From assembly GCF_036013915.1 (NCBI RefSeq), contig NZ_CP107899.1, positions 6,138,001 through 6,202,000 on the forward strand: 64,000 nt of DNA, written 5' to 3'. Shown here piece after piece: positions 47,962 to 56,349 of this stretch. The number at the start of each line of letters is the position of its first letter. Within the stretch, counting starts at the first letter, position 1. The DNA comes from Streptomyces sp. NBC_00464 (GTDB lineage Bacteria; Actinomycetota; Actinomycetes; Streptomycetales; Streptomycetaceae). Made by a program: the position numbers and the translations under genes. The notes beneath the pieces are model-generated. The model did no database searches and was not told the origin of the DNA. It was given only the letters and a program-made list of their open reading frames with translations.

Positions 47962-50007
47962 ATGCCGCACACCCCTCGCGCCACTTCCCCGAAGGGTCTG
48001 CACCAGCTGGCCTTCGGCGGCGACTACAACCCCGAGCAGTGGCCCGAGGAGGTCTGGCACGAGGATGTGCGCCTCATGCGGGAGGCCGGTGTCACCATGG
48101 TCAGCGTCGGGATCTTCTCCTGGGCACTGCTGGAGCCCGAGCCCGGTACGTACGACTTCGGCTGGCTCGACCGGCTCCTGGACCTGCTGCACGTCAACGG
48201 CATCCGCGCCGACCTCGGCACCCCCACCGTCGCCCCGCCCGCCTGGTTCTACCGCAAGCACCCCGAGGCCCTGCCGCTCAGCAGGGACGGCGTCCGCTAC
48301 GCCTTCGGCTCACGCGGCGCGATCTGCCACAGCAACGCCCACTACCGCGCCGCCGCGGCGAACATCACCGAACAGCTCGCCCGCCGGTACGCCAACCACC
48401 CCGCCCTCGCCCTGTGGCACGTCCACAACGAGTACGGCGTCCCGGTCAGCGCCTGCTACTGCGACAGCTGCGCCGCCCACTTCCGCCGCTGGCTCACCGG
48501 CCGCCACGGAAGCGTCGAGGAGGTCAACAAGGCCTGGGGCACCGCCTTCTGGGGTCAGCGCTACCGCAGCCTCGACGAGATCGACCCGCCCCGCACCACC
48601 CCCACCGTCGGCAACCCGGCCCAGCAGCTCGACTACGCCCGCTTCGCCGACGCCACCATGCGCGAGAACTTCTGCGCGGAACGCGACATCCTGCACCGGC
48701 TCGCACCCGGCATCCCCGTCACCACCAACTTCATGACCGCGCTCAGCCAGTGCGACTCGGTGGACTACTGGGCCTGGGGGCGCGAGGTCGACCTCGTCAC
48801 CAACGACCACTACCTGATCACCGACGGCCGCCGCACCCACGTCAACCTCGCCATGGCCGCCGACCTGACCCGCTCGGTCGCGGGCGGCGCACCCTGGCTG
48901 CTCCTGGAGCACTCCGCGGGCGGCGTCAACTGGCAGCCCCGCAACCCCGCCAAGCGACCCGGCGAGATGGCCCGCAACAGCCTCGCCCATGTCGCCCGCG
49001 GCTCCGAGGGGGCGATGTTCTTCCAGTGGCGGCAGTCCCTGCGCGGCGCGGAGAAGTTCCACTCGGCGATGCTCCCGCACGCCGGAACGGACTCCCGGAT
49101 CTGGCGCGAGGTCTCCAGGCTCGGCGCCGACCTCGGCCTGCTGAACGAGATCCGCACCACCCGGACCGTCCCCGATGCAGCCATGGTCTGGGACTGGCAG
49201 TCCTGGTGGGCCCAGTCCCTGGAGTGGCGCCCGAGCCAGGACCACGACGCCCGCGAGCGCGCCGACGCCTTCTACGCCTCGCTCTTCGACCGCCACCTCA
49301 CCGTCGACTTCGCCCACCCCGACGCCGACCTGTCCGGCTACCCCCTGGTCGTCGTCCCGGCCCTCTACCTCGCCACCGAGGAGTCCGGCCGCAACCTGCG
49401 GCGTTACGTGGAGGGCGGCGGCACCCTCGTCGTCTCGTACTTCTCCGGCATCGTCGACGCCGACGACGCCGTGCACCCCGGGCCGTACCCGGGCGCGCTC
49501 AGGGACGTACTGGGGCTGACGGTCGAGGAGTTCTCCCCGCTCGCCGAGGGGGGCACGGTCCGGCTGATCACCCCCGAGGGCGCACCCGAAGGGCCCGAGC
49601 TGACCGGTGACCTCTGGTCCGACGTGGTGATCCCGCGCGGCGCCGAGACCATGTGGTCCTACGCCGACGGCATCCCGGCAGGACGGCCCGCCGTCACCCG
49701 GCACCGCCTCGGCGAGGGCACCGCCTGGTACGTCTCCACCCGGCTGACCGGCGCCGGCCTGGACGCCGTGCTGGACCGGGCCTGCGAGGACGCCCGTATC
49801 GCGCCCCGCACCGGCCTCCCGTACGACGTCGAGGTCGTCACCCGCACCGGCGACGCCGGCACGTACCTCTTCGTCATCAACCACACCGGGGGCGACACCA
49901 AGGTGCCGCTCGACGCCCCCGGCACCGAACTCCTCACCGGAGAACCGGCCACGGGCCACCTCGCCGTCCCGGCAGGTGCCGTCCGTGTGGTCCGCCTCGA
50001 CGGCTGA
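47962..50007 (+). CDS. Beta-galactosidase, GH42
   Basis: A 681-residue GH42 enzyme without signal peptide. FGGDYNPEQWPEEVWHEDVRLMREAGV opens the barrel. The acid/base Glu157 lies in WHVHNEYGVPV and the nucleophile Glu316 in WLLLEHSAGGVNW. CYCDSCAAHFRRWL holds the Cys cluster that binds zinc in many GH42 enzymes. Trimerisation and C-terminal beta domains follow from about residue 390. AGGAGACG precedes the ATG. It should hydrolyse imported beta-1,4-galacto-oligosaccharides in the cytoplasm, working with GH53 and the adjacent importer. Confidence 0.93.
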   Translation: MPHTPRATSPKGLHQLAFGGDYNPEQWPEEVWHEDVRLMREAGVTMVSVGIFSWALLEPEPGTYDFGWLDRLLDLLHVNGIRADLGTPTVAPPAWFYRKHPEALPLSRDGVRYAFGSRGAICHSNAHYRAAAANITEQLARRYANHPALALWHVHNEYGVPVSACYCDSCAAHFRRWLTGRHGSVEEVNKAWGTAFWGQRYRSLDEIDPPRTTPTVGNPAQQLDYARFADATMRENFCAERDILHRLAPGIPVTTNFMTALSQCDSVDYWAWGREVDLVTNDHYLITDGRRTHVNLAMAADLTRSVAGGAPWLLLEHSAGGVNWQPRNPAKRPGEMARNSLAHVARGSEGAMFFQWRQSLRGAEKFHSAMLPHAGTDSRIWREVSRLGADLGLLNEIRTTRTVPDAAMVWDWQSWWAQSLEWRPSQDHDARERADAFYASLFDRHLTVDFAHPDADLSGYPLVVVPALYLATEESGRNLRRYVEGGGTLVVSYFSGIVDADDAVHPGPYPGALRDVLGLTVEEFSPLAEGGTVRLITPEGAPEGPELTGDLWSDVVIPRGAETMWSYADGIPAGRPAVTRHRLGEGTAWYVSTRLTGAGLDAVLDRACEDARIAPRTGLPYDVEVVTRTGDAGTYLFVINHTGGDTKVPLDAPGTELLTGEPATGHLAVPAGAVRVVRLDG

Positions 50008-50066
50008 GGGCGCACGACCGCTCCTCCTCCACGCAATTCCCGCGCACGGTCGAAGGGACATCGACG

Positions 50067-51626
50067 ATGTACGGAACGACGCACGGCAAGAAGAGAGCGG
50101 CGGTGCTGGCGGCCTCGCTGTCCGGCCTGCTGCTGGCCGCACTCCCCGCCCACGCGGCCACGGCCGCCACCGCCCCCGCCAACACCGGTTTCGAATCGGG
50201 CAGCACCGGCTGGTCGACCTACTCGGCCGCCGGGCAGAACGCCGCCTCCTTCACCGAGGCGGGCGGTCACAGCGGCAGCACCCGGCTCAGCCACTGGTCC
50301 GCCTCCGCCTACAAGGTGGAGACGTACCAGCACCTCACCGGCCTCACCGACGGCACGTACACCCTCAGCGCCTGGGTCCGCTCCGGCGGCGGCCAGAACT
50401 CCGCCTACATCGCCCTGCGCAACTGCGGCAGCGCCGAACAGCGCACCGACCTGCCGCCCACCGCGAACGGCGGCTGGATCCGGCTCGTCACCTCGGTGAA
50501 GGTCACCGGCGGCTCCTGCACCATCAGCCTGAACTCGGACGCCCACGCGGGGGAGTGGGCCAACTTCGACGACATCGCCTTCGCCCCGGGCGCCACCGGA
50601 CTCACCGTGAAGGGCGGCGACCTCTCCACCCTTCCGAAGAACGAGGCGCACGGCGCCGTCTACCGCAGTGCCGGCGGCACCACCGGGGACGCGATGGGGC
50701 TCCTGAAGTCATCCGGCATGAACTACGTCCGCCTCAAGGTGTGGGTGAACCCGGCCGACGGGTACAACGACAAGGCCCATGTCCTGGCCATGGCCAAGCG
50801 CGCCAAGGCCCTCGGCATGAAGGTGCTCGTCGACTTCCACTACTCCGACAGCTGGGCCGACCCCGGCAAGCAGAACAAGCCCGCCGCCTGGTCAGGACAC
50901 GGCTACGAGCAGCTGCGGACGGACGTCTACCACCACACGTACGACGTACTGGGCGCCCTCAAGGCGCAGGGCACCACGGCCGACATGGTCCAGATAGGCA
51001 ACGAGACCAACGCCGGAATGCTCTGGCCCGAGGGATCCACCGACAACTGGTCCCAGCTCGCCGGACTGCTCACCTCCGGTGCGAACGCCGCGAAGGCCGT
51101 CTCCTCCGGTACGAAGGTGGCCCTGCACCTCGCGAAGGGCGGCGACAACGCGGGCACCCGCTGGTGGTTCGACAACGCCGTCGCGTACGGCGTGCCCTTC
51201 GACGTCATCGCCCTCTCGTACTACGGGTACTGGCACGGACCGCTCGACGACCTCCAGACCAACCTCGACGACGCCGCCTCCCGGTACGGAAAGCCGGTGA
51301 TGATCGCAGAGACGGCCTACGCGCACACCCTCGCGGACGCCGACGGCCTGGAGAACAACATCGCCACCGCGGACCAGCTCGTCAGCGGCTACCCCGCGAC
51401 CCCGGCCGGCCAGGCGGCCAACCTCCGCGACGTGATGAACGTCGTCGAGGCCGTCCCAGGCGGCCGGGGACTGGGCGCCGTGTACTGGGAGCCGGCCTGG
51501 ACCGCCGTCAGCGGCAGCGGCTGGGACCCGGCCGACCCGGCGTCCGGCAACGCCTGGGAGAACCAGGCGCTGTTCGGCTACGACACCGAGCTGTTGCCGG
51601 CGGCGAGCTGGTTCTCCCACCGGTAG
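50067..51626 (+). CDS. Secreted arabinogalactan endo-beta-1,4-galactanase, GH53
   Basis: A 519-residue protein. Signal peptide residues 1-30 (LLLAALPAHA). An N-terminal beta-sandwich carbohydrate-binding domain spans about 35-180 (NTGFESGSTGWSTYSAAG, FDDIAFAPG). The GH53 barrel then carries DFHYSDSWADPGKQNKP, acid/base Glu313 in MVQIGNETNAGMLWP, nucleophile Glu415 in VMIAETAYA, and the WDPADPASGNAWENQALF Ca-loop region. It cuts type I arabinogalactan side chains of pectin outside the cell. It lies 59 bases after the GH42 gene and is probably cotranscribed. Confidence 0.94.
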   Translation: MYGTTHGKKRAAVLAASLSGLLLAALPAHAATAATAPANTGFESGSTGWSTYSAAGQNAASFTEAGGHSGSTRLSHWSASAYKVETYQHLTGLTDGTYTLSAWVRSGGGQNSAYIALRNCGSAEQRTDLPPTANGGWIRLVTSVKVTGGSCTISLNSDAHAGEWANFDDIAFAPGATGLTVKGGDLSTLPKNEAHGAVYRSAGGTTGDAMGLLKSSGMNYVRLKVWVNPADGYNDKAHVLAMAKRAKALGMKVLVDFHYSDSWADPGKQNKPAAWSGHGYEQLRTDVYHHTYDVLGALKAQGTTADMVQIGNETNAGMLWPEGSTDNWSQLAGLLTSGANAAKAVSSGTKVALHLAKGGDNAGTRWWFDNAVAYGVPFDVIALSYYGYWHGPLDDLQTNLDDAASRYGKPVMIAETAYAHTLADADGLENNIATADQLVSGYPATPAGQAANLRDVMNVVEAVPGGRGLGAVYWEPAWTAVSGSGWDPADPASGNAWENQALFGYDTELLPAASWFSHR

Positions 51627-51631
51627 TCCGG

Positions 51632-52657
51632 TTACGGCTGCGGGGTCTCCTCCAGCGGGGCCCCGTGCCACTTCCACGACGTCACGCGCTCGCGGCCCGG
51701 CAGATCGGCGCGGCCGGTGGACCAGAGCAGTACGGTCCACCGGTCCTCGTCGGCCGGGGCGTCGGGGAAGAGCCGGGCCAGGACCCGGTCGCACAGGTCG
51801 GCGGGCGGCGTCCAGGTGACGCCGAGGCCCTGGGCGATGTCGTGGGTGTGCGCGAGGGTCTCCACGATGCCCATCGCGGCGAACCCCTCCGGGTCCGAGA
51901 CACCGTAGGAGTGGTAGGAGCGGACATCGGGGGAGGCCGTCCGGACCATCGCGGACAGCAGGGCGCCGCTCGCCTCCAGGGTCTGGAGCAGCCCGGCCGT
52001 TCCCGCCTCCGGGTCCGCGAAGATCGCGTTCCAGGGGCCGCCCTCACGCTCCGGAGCCCAGCGATAGGGAACCTCGGTCTCCAACGAGGGCCTGCGCGGG
52101 CCGAGCTGGACGGCGTACGCGAAGAGGTCGTCGCTCAGGTGCTCCACGGTCTCCCAGCAGTCCCAGGTGAGCGTGCCCGCGGGAATGCGCCAGTCCTCGG
52201 CCGGCGAGCCCGCGAGCGTGTCCACCGCCAGGCTCACCGCCGATGTCACGTCGTCCGCGGTGACCGGCAGCCGCTTCCCGGTCAGCCGCGCCCGCTCACG
52301 CGCACTGCACTCCACACAGAACTCGTTGCCCTCCGGATCGGCCAGCGTCGCCCAGCCCCGCCCGTTCGGCCTGCGGTGGTCGGCGACGAGCGTGGCACCG
52401 AGGTCGAGCAGCCGCTCGACCTCCTCGTCCCGGGTGCGGTCCTCCGGCTGGATGTCGAGGTGGATGCGGTTCTTGACGCTCTTCGGTTCGGGCACGGTGA
52501 TGAACAGCAGGGCGGCACCGGGGGTTTCGACAAGCGCCTCGGGATCACCGGGGAAATCGTCGTCGGCGAGGGAGGCGCCCAGTACCTCGGCCCAGAACGT
52601 GCCGAGCTTGTAGGCGTCGGCGCAGTCGACGGTGACGTGGTGTACGTGTGAAGTCAT
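51632..52657 (-). CDS. VOC (glyoxalase) domain fused to a DinB/MDMPI-like domain
   Basis: A 341-residue two-domain protein. Residues 1-120 form a glyoxalase/VOC unit (HHVTVDCADAYKLGTFWAEVLGA, IHLDIQPEDRT, GRGWATLADPEGNEFCVE). Residues 130-341 resemble the mycothiol-dependent maleylpyruvate isomerase N-terminal/DinB helical bundle (TWDCWETVEHLSDDLFAYAVQL, VETLAHTHDIAQGLGV), whose His residues can bind metal. ATG 52657 is chosen; a GTG at 52672 is possible. The fusion may act on a thiol adduct or confer drug resistance, but the substrate is unknown. It ends 5 bases from the convergent galactanase gene. Confidence 0.82.
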   Translation of the reverse strand: MTSHVHHVTVDCADAYKLGTFWAEVLGASLADDDFPGDPEALVETPGAALLFITVPEPKSVKNRIHLDIQPEDRTRDEEVERLLDLGATLVADHRRPNGRGWATLADPEGNEFCVECSARERARLTGKRLPVTADDVTSAVSLAVDTLAGSPAEDWRIPAGTLTWDCWETVEHLSDDLFAYAVQLGPRRPSLETEVPYRWAPEREGGPWNAIFADPEAGTAGLLQTLEASGALLSAMVRTASPDVRSYHSYGVSDPEGFAAMGIVETLAHTHDIAQGLGVTWTPPADLCDRVLARLFPDAPADEDRWTVLLWSTGRADLPGRERVTSWKWHGAPLEETPQP

Positions 52658-52699
52658 GGGCCCCACTTTCACCTGCGGCTGTCACCGGGTCCAGCGGGT

Positions 52700-52756
52700 T
52701 ACGACGGTGGCGGGGGTGGGACGGCATCCCGTCCCACCCCCCCCACGACCGTCGTA
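52700..52756 (-). terminator. Terminator of the ectoine operon
   Basis: A long imperfect hairpin (TACGACGGT...ACCGTCGTA ends with a GGGGGTGGGACGG inner stem) lies directly after the ectD stop and upstream of the VOC gene, all on the minus strand. Confidence 0.65.
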
Positions 52757-52761
52757 CGCCC

Positions 52762-53655
52762 CTACTTCACCGGCGTGAAGTCCCGCGCCCCGATGAACTC
52801 CGGGCGGCGGATCGGCGCCGCGAACGGCTCCTGGGCGGTGTTCTCCACGCTGTTGAACACGATGAAGACGTTGCTGCGCGCGTACGGGGTGATGTTGTCG
52901 CCCGACCCGTGCATCGCGTTGCAGTCGAACCAGGTCGCCGAACCGGCCTTGCCCGTGAAGAGCCTGATGCCGTGCCGGTCGGCCATCTTCGTCAGCGCCT
53001 CGTCGGACGGGGTGCCCGCGTCCTGCATCTGCAGCGACTTCTTGTAGTTGTCCTTCGGCGTCTCGCCCGCACAGCCCAGGAACGACTTGTGTGAACCGGG
53101 CATGATCATCAGCCCGCCGTTGGTGTCGTAGTTCTCGGTCAGCGCGATCGACACGGACACGGCCCGCATGTTCGGCAGACCGTCCTCGGCGTGCCAGGTC
53201 TCGAAGTCCGAGTGCCAGTAGAAGCCCGAGGCGCCGAAGCCGGGCTTGACGTTGATCCGCGACTGGTGGACGTACACATCCGAGCCGAGGATCTGACGGG
53301 CCCGGCCCACCACGCGCTCGTCGCTGACGAGCCGGGCGAAGACCTCGCTGAGCCGGTGGACCTCGAAGACCGACCGTACTGAGTCCGACTTCGGTTCGAT
53401 GATCGAGCGCTCGTCGGCCCGTACCGCGGGATCGGCGATCAGCCGCTCCAGCTCGGCGTGGTAGCCGGCCACCTCGTCCGGGGTGATCAGCTGGCCGACG
53501 GTGAGGAATCCGTCGCGTTCGAAGCCCTGGAGCTCCTTGGCGGCGACCGGACCCGGTGCGCCCGGCGCGGACCAGATGACCGGGTCCTGGCGGGGAGTGG
53601 TCATCTCGGCGGCGCCGCGCGACGGGTACAGGTCGGCGCGTACATCAGTGGTCAT
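52762..53655 (-). CDS. ectD: Ectoine hydroxylase
   Basis: A 297-residue Fe(II)/2-oxoglutarate-dependent dioxygenase. The facial triad is His148-x-Asp150 (FYWHSDFETWHAEDGLPNMRA, the EctD signature) and His249 (CNAMHGSGDN). It converts ectoine to 5-hydroxyectoine. The gene lies 6 bases after ectC and ends the ectABCD operon at a hairpin terminator. The order ectA-B-C-D on the minus strand is the usual actinobacterial one. Confidence 0.96.
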   Translation of the reverse strand: MTTDVRADLYPSRGAAEMTTPRQDPVIWSAPGAPGPVAAKELQGFERDGFLTVGQLITPDEVAGYHAELERLIADPAVRADERSIIEPKSDSVRSVFEVHRLSEVFARLVSDERVVGRARQILGSDVYVHQSRINVKPGFGASGFYWHSDFETWHAEDGLPNMRAVSVSIALTENYDTNGGLMIMPGSHKSFLGCAGETPKDNYKKSLQMQDAGTPSDEALTKMADRHGIRLFTGKAGSATWFDCNAMHGSGDNITPYARSNVFIVFNSVENTAQEPFAAPIRRPEFIGARDFTPVK

Positions 53656-53661
53656 GGTGGT

Positions 53662-54060
53662 TCAGCCCTCCTCGGTCAGCAGCGGGTAGACACCGTTCTC
53701 GTCGTGCTCCTCCCGTCCGGTGACGGGCGGGTTGAAGACACAGACACAGCGGAAGTCCGTCTTGGGCCGCATGGTGTGGTGCTCATGGCCGTTGAGCAGG
53801 TACATCGTGCCGGGAGTGATCCAGTGCTTCTCGCCGGTCTCGTCATTGGTGAGCTCGGCCTCGCCCTCGACGCACAGGACCGCCTCGATGTGGTTGGCGT
53901 ACCACATCGACGTCTCGGTACCGGCGTACATCGTGGTCTCGTGGAGCGAGAAGCCCACCTTCTCCTTGGCGAGCAGGATGCGCTTGCTCTCCCAGGTTCC
54001 GGAGGCGGCCTTCACATGCCGGTCGGTGTTCTCGATGTCACTGAACGATCGGACGATCAC
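53662..54060 (-). CDS. ectC: Ectoine synthase
   Basis: A 132-residue cupin: [49 protein letters not shown], followed by [19 protein letters not shown] and [24 protein letters not shown]. It cyclises N-gamma-acetyl-diaminobutyrate to ectoine; the Glu/Tyr/His metal-binding positions of the family are present. About 91 bases with a stable hairpin separate it from ectB, which is wider than the other gaps in this operon. Confidence 0.97.
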   Translation of the reverse strand: MIVRSFSDIENTDRHVKAASGTWESKRILLAKEKVGFSLHETTMYAGTETSMWYANHIEAVLCVEGEAELTNDETGEKHWITPGTMYLLNGHEHHTMRPKTDFRCVCVFNPPVTGREEHDENGVYPLLTEEG

Positions 54061-54124
54061 GGTGGGTCAGTGCCTTTCTCTCTACGGTGTCTCTCATCGG
54101 GCCCGCCCGGGGCGGCCCCGGGTC

Positions 54125-54152
54125 AGAGGCGGTCGGGTGACCGACCGCCTCT
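54125..54152 (-). promoter_or_regulatory. Stable hairpin between ectB and ectC
   Basis: A 12-bp perfect stem (AGAGGCGGTCGG and complement) with a 4-nt loop lies at the end of ectB on the minus strand. It could attenuate transcription into ectCD or protect the upstream mRNA. Confidence 0.5.
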
Positions 54153-55414
54153 CAGGCGGTCTCTCGGACGCAGCGGGCCAGCGTGCGCAGGCCCTCGTCC
54201 AGCTCCTCGGGGGTGATGGTCAGCGGCGGCAGCAGTTTCACGACCTCGCTCTGCGGGCCGGAGGTCTCCAGCAGCAGCCCCAGCTCGAACGCGCGGGCGC
54301 ACACGGCCGACGCACGCGCCGGGTCGTTGAACTCCAGGCCCCACACCAGTCCGCGGCCGCGGAACTGGGCACTGTCGTGCTCGCCGCAGATCGCCAGCAG
54401 CGCCGACTCGACCTGCTCGCCGCGGGCCAGCGTCTGCTTCTCCATCTGGCCGTCGGCCCAGTAGGCGTCGAGGGCGGCGGCGGCGGTGACGAACGCCGGG
54501 TTGTTGCCGCGGAACGTGCCGTTGTGCTCGCCCGGCTCCCAGATGTCCAGCTCGGGCTTGAACAGGCAGAGCGACATGGGCATTCCGTAGCCGCTGATGG
54601 ACTTCGACAGCGTCACGATGTCCGGCGTGATGCCGGCCTCCTCGAAGGAGAAGAAGCCGCCGGTACGGCCGCAGCCCATCTGGATGTCGTCGACGATCAG
54701 CAGCATGTCCTGGCGGTGGCACAACTCCTGGAGCGCGCGCAGCCACTCGGCGCGGGCGACGTTGATGCCGCCCTCGCCCTGGACGGTCTCCACGATCACG
54801 GCGGCGGGCTTGTTGAGCCCGGAGCCCTGGTCCTCCAGGAGCCGCTCGAACCAGAGGAAGTCGGGGACCTGGCCGTCGAAGTAGTTGTCGAACGGCATCG
54901 GCGTGCCGTGCACCAGCGGGATGCCGGCCCCGGCCCGCTTGAAGGCGTTGCCGGTGACGGCGAGAGAGCCGAGCGACATGCCGTGGAAGGCGTTGGTGAA
55001 CGAGACGACCGACTCGCGGCCCTTGACCTTGCGGGCCAGCTTCAGCGCCGACTCGACGGCGTTGGTGCCCGTCGGACCGGGGAACATCACCTTGTACGGC
55101 AGGTCGCGGGGCCGCAGGATGACGTTCTGGAAGGTCTCCAGGAAGGCGCGTTTGGCGGTGGTCGCCATGTCGAGGCCGTGGGTGATGCCGTCGCGCTCGA
55201 TGTAGTCGATCAGCGCGCGTTTCAGCACCGGGTTGTTGTGGCCGTAGTTCAGCGAACCGGCGCCGGCGAAGAAGTCGAGGTACGAGTGGCCGTCCTCGTC
55301 GGTCAGCCGGGCGCCCTGCGCGCGGTCGAAGACGGCGGGCCAGCCGCGGCAGTAGCTGCGTACCTCGGACTCGAGGGTCTCGAAGACACTGAGGGCGGGC
55401 GGGGTGATGGTCAC
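54152..55414 (-). CDS. ectB: Diaminobutyrate-2-oxoglutarate transaminase
   Basis: A 420-residue class III PLP aminotransferase. LIVDDIQMGCGRTGGFFSFE binds the cofactor and the Schiff-base Lys sits in VTLSKSISGYGMPM. FFAGAGSLNYGHNNPVLK and KVMFPGPTGTNAVESALKLAR are EctB signatures. It aminates aspartate semialdehyde to L-2,4-diaminobutyrate with glutamate as donor. GGAGA precedes the GTG start at 55414; the frame is open further upstream without a start signal. Confidence 0.96.
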   Translation of the reverse strand: MTITPPALSVFETLESEVRSYCRGWPAVFDRAQGARLTDEDGHSYLDFFAGAGSLNYGHNNPVLKRALIDYIERDGITHGLDMATTAKRAFLETFQNVILRPRDLPYKVMFPGPTGTNAVESALKLARKVKGRESVVSFTNAFHGMSLGSLAVTGNAFKRAGAGIPLVHGTPMPFDNYFDGQVPDFLWFERLLEDQGSGLNKPAAVIVETVQGEGGINVARAEWLRALQELCHRQDMLLIVDDIQMGCGRTGGFFSFEEAGITPDIVTLSKSISGYGMPMSLCLFKPELDIWEPGEHNGTFRGNNPAFVTAAAALDAYWADGQMEKQTLARGEQVESALLAICGEHDSAQFRGRGLVWGLEFNDPARASAVCARAFELGLLLETSGPQSEVVKLLPPLTITPEELDEGLRTLARCVRETA

Positions 55415-55499
55415 AGCGGGTCTCCTGCGTGAGGGGGGTTGTGACGGGCGGCGGTGAAGGTGACTGCGACGGGCGGCACCCGCCGGAAGGCGTGCTCGC

Positions 55500-56030
55500 T
55501 CAGGCGTGGAACGGGCCGATGCTGTAGAGCACTTCCGGCAGATGGGTGCCCTCGGGGAACAGGCCGCCGTCGAAGAGCACCTCGCGTTCCAGTGCCACGT
55601 CATGGCGCCGTGCGTAGGAGGTGAACAGGCGGTCCGATGCCTTGTTGTCCGGGGTGATGGTCGTCTCGACCGAGGCGAGGCCCTGCTCAGCGGCCACGCG
55701 GGCGGTCAGGGCGTCCAGCAGCTTCGCTGCCAGGCCGGTGCCCCGGTGGCCGTGGTCGACGGCCACCTGCCAGACGACGAGCGTCTCCGGGCGGTCCGGC
55801 CTGATGTACCCCGTCACGAAGGCGACCGGGGCGCCGGTCTCGTCGCGGGCGACCACGGAGGTCGCCGCGAAGTCCCGGCACCACAGCAGGTAGCTGTACG
55901 AGGAGTTGAGGTCCAGGACCTCGGAGTCGCGGGCAATGCGCCAGATCGCGGCTCCGTCCTCCACTCGTGGGGTGTCGATGGTGATGAATTCGCTTCGGGC
56001 ACGTGCAAACTCTGCTGGTGCGGCGGTCAT
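55500..56030 (-). CDS. ectA: Diaminobutyrate acetyltransferase
   Basis: A 176-residue GNAT enzyme: LDLNSSYSYLLWCRDFAATSVVA (substrate region), VWQVAVDHGHRGTGLAAKLLDAL (acetyl-CoA loop HRGTGLA) and VETTITPDNKASDRLF. It acetylates diaminobutyrate at the gamma nitrogen, the first committed ectoine step after EctB. It heads the operon. The upstream region is unusually AT-rich and has an AATTTCGAAATT palindrome, as might be expected of an osmoregulated promoter. Confidence 0.96.
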   Translation of the reverse strand: MTAAPAEFARARSEFITIDTPRVEDGAAIWRIARDSEVLDLNSSYSYLLWCRDFAATSVVARDETGAPVAFVTGYIRPDRPETLVVWQVAVDHGHRGTGLAAKLLDALTARVAAEQGLASVETTITPDNKASDRLFTSYARRHDVALEREVLFDGGLFPEGTHLPEVLYSIGPFHA

Positions 56031-56051
56031 GCGAATTGAATTTACCCAGCA

Positions 56052-56063
56052 AATTTCGAAATT
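56052..56063. promoter_or_regulatory. Candidate ect operator
   Basis: AATTTCGAAATT, a perfect 12-bp palindrome 22 bases upstream of the ectA ATG, placed to regulate initiation. Confidence 0.45.
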
Positions 56064-56291
56064 GCATCGACGCAAGGGGTTGGGTGGCGCGGCTTCTTGT
56101 GTTATCACGCGAGTGTGCGCCCCTGCGCGAATCGGCTCCGTTTTCTTACGATTTGGCACGGATATATCCGGCATAACACCCCCGGTGTGGAGTCGGTCAC
56201 AAGGTCGTAACTCTCGTGCGACGCAACCGAATTGTGGAGATCGGCCGTCCGGGAAACCGGGGTGTTTAGCCTGTGGGAAAGCGGGCAGAAG

Positions 56292-56332
56292 AATGCGGGG
56301 AGCTGCTCTGAATAAGGCAGCTCCCCGCATTT
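56292..56332. terminator. Terminator of the class V aminotransferase gene
   Basis: A 15-bp perfect stem (AATGCGGGGAGCTGC and complement) with a 10-nt loop, just after the 56350 stop on the minus strand. Confidence 0.8.
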
Positions 56333-56349
56333 ATGGATTACGTCGGAAT

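Larger units (their letters stand above)
56031..56349. other. ectA upstream region with AT-rich palindromes
   Basis: This 319-base gap has no gene. It holds AATTTCGAAATT (56052-56063), a perfect palindrome in the ectA leader region; a second perfect palindrome CGGATATATCCG (56159-56170); and the 56292-56332 terminator. The AT content is clearly above that of neighbouring DNA. Exact ectA promoter boxes could not be fixed. Confidence 0.55.
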
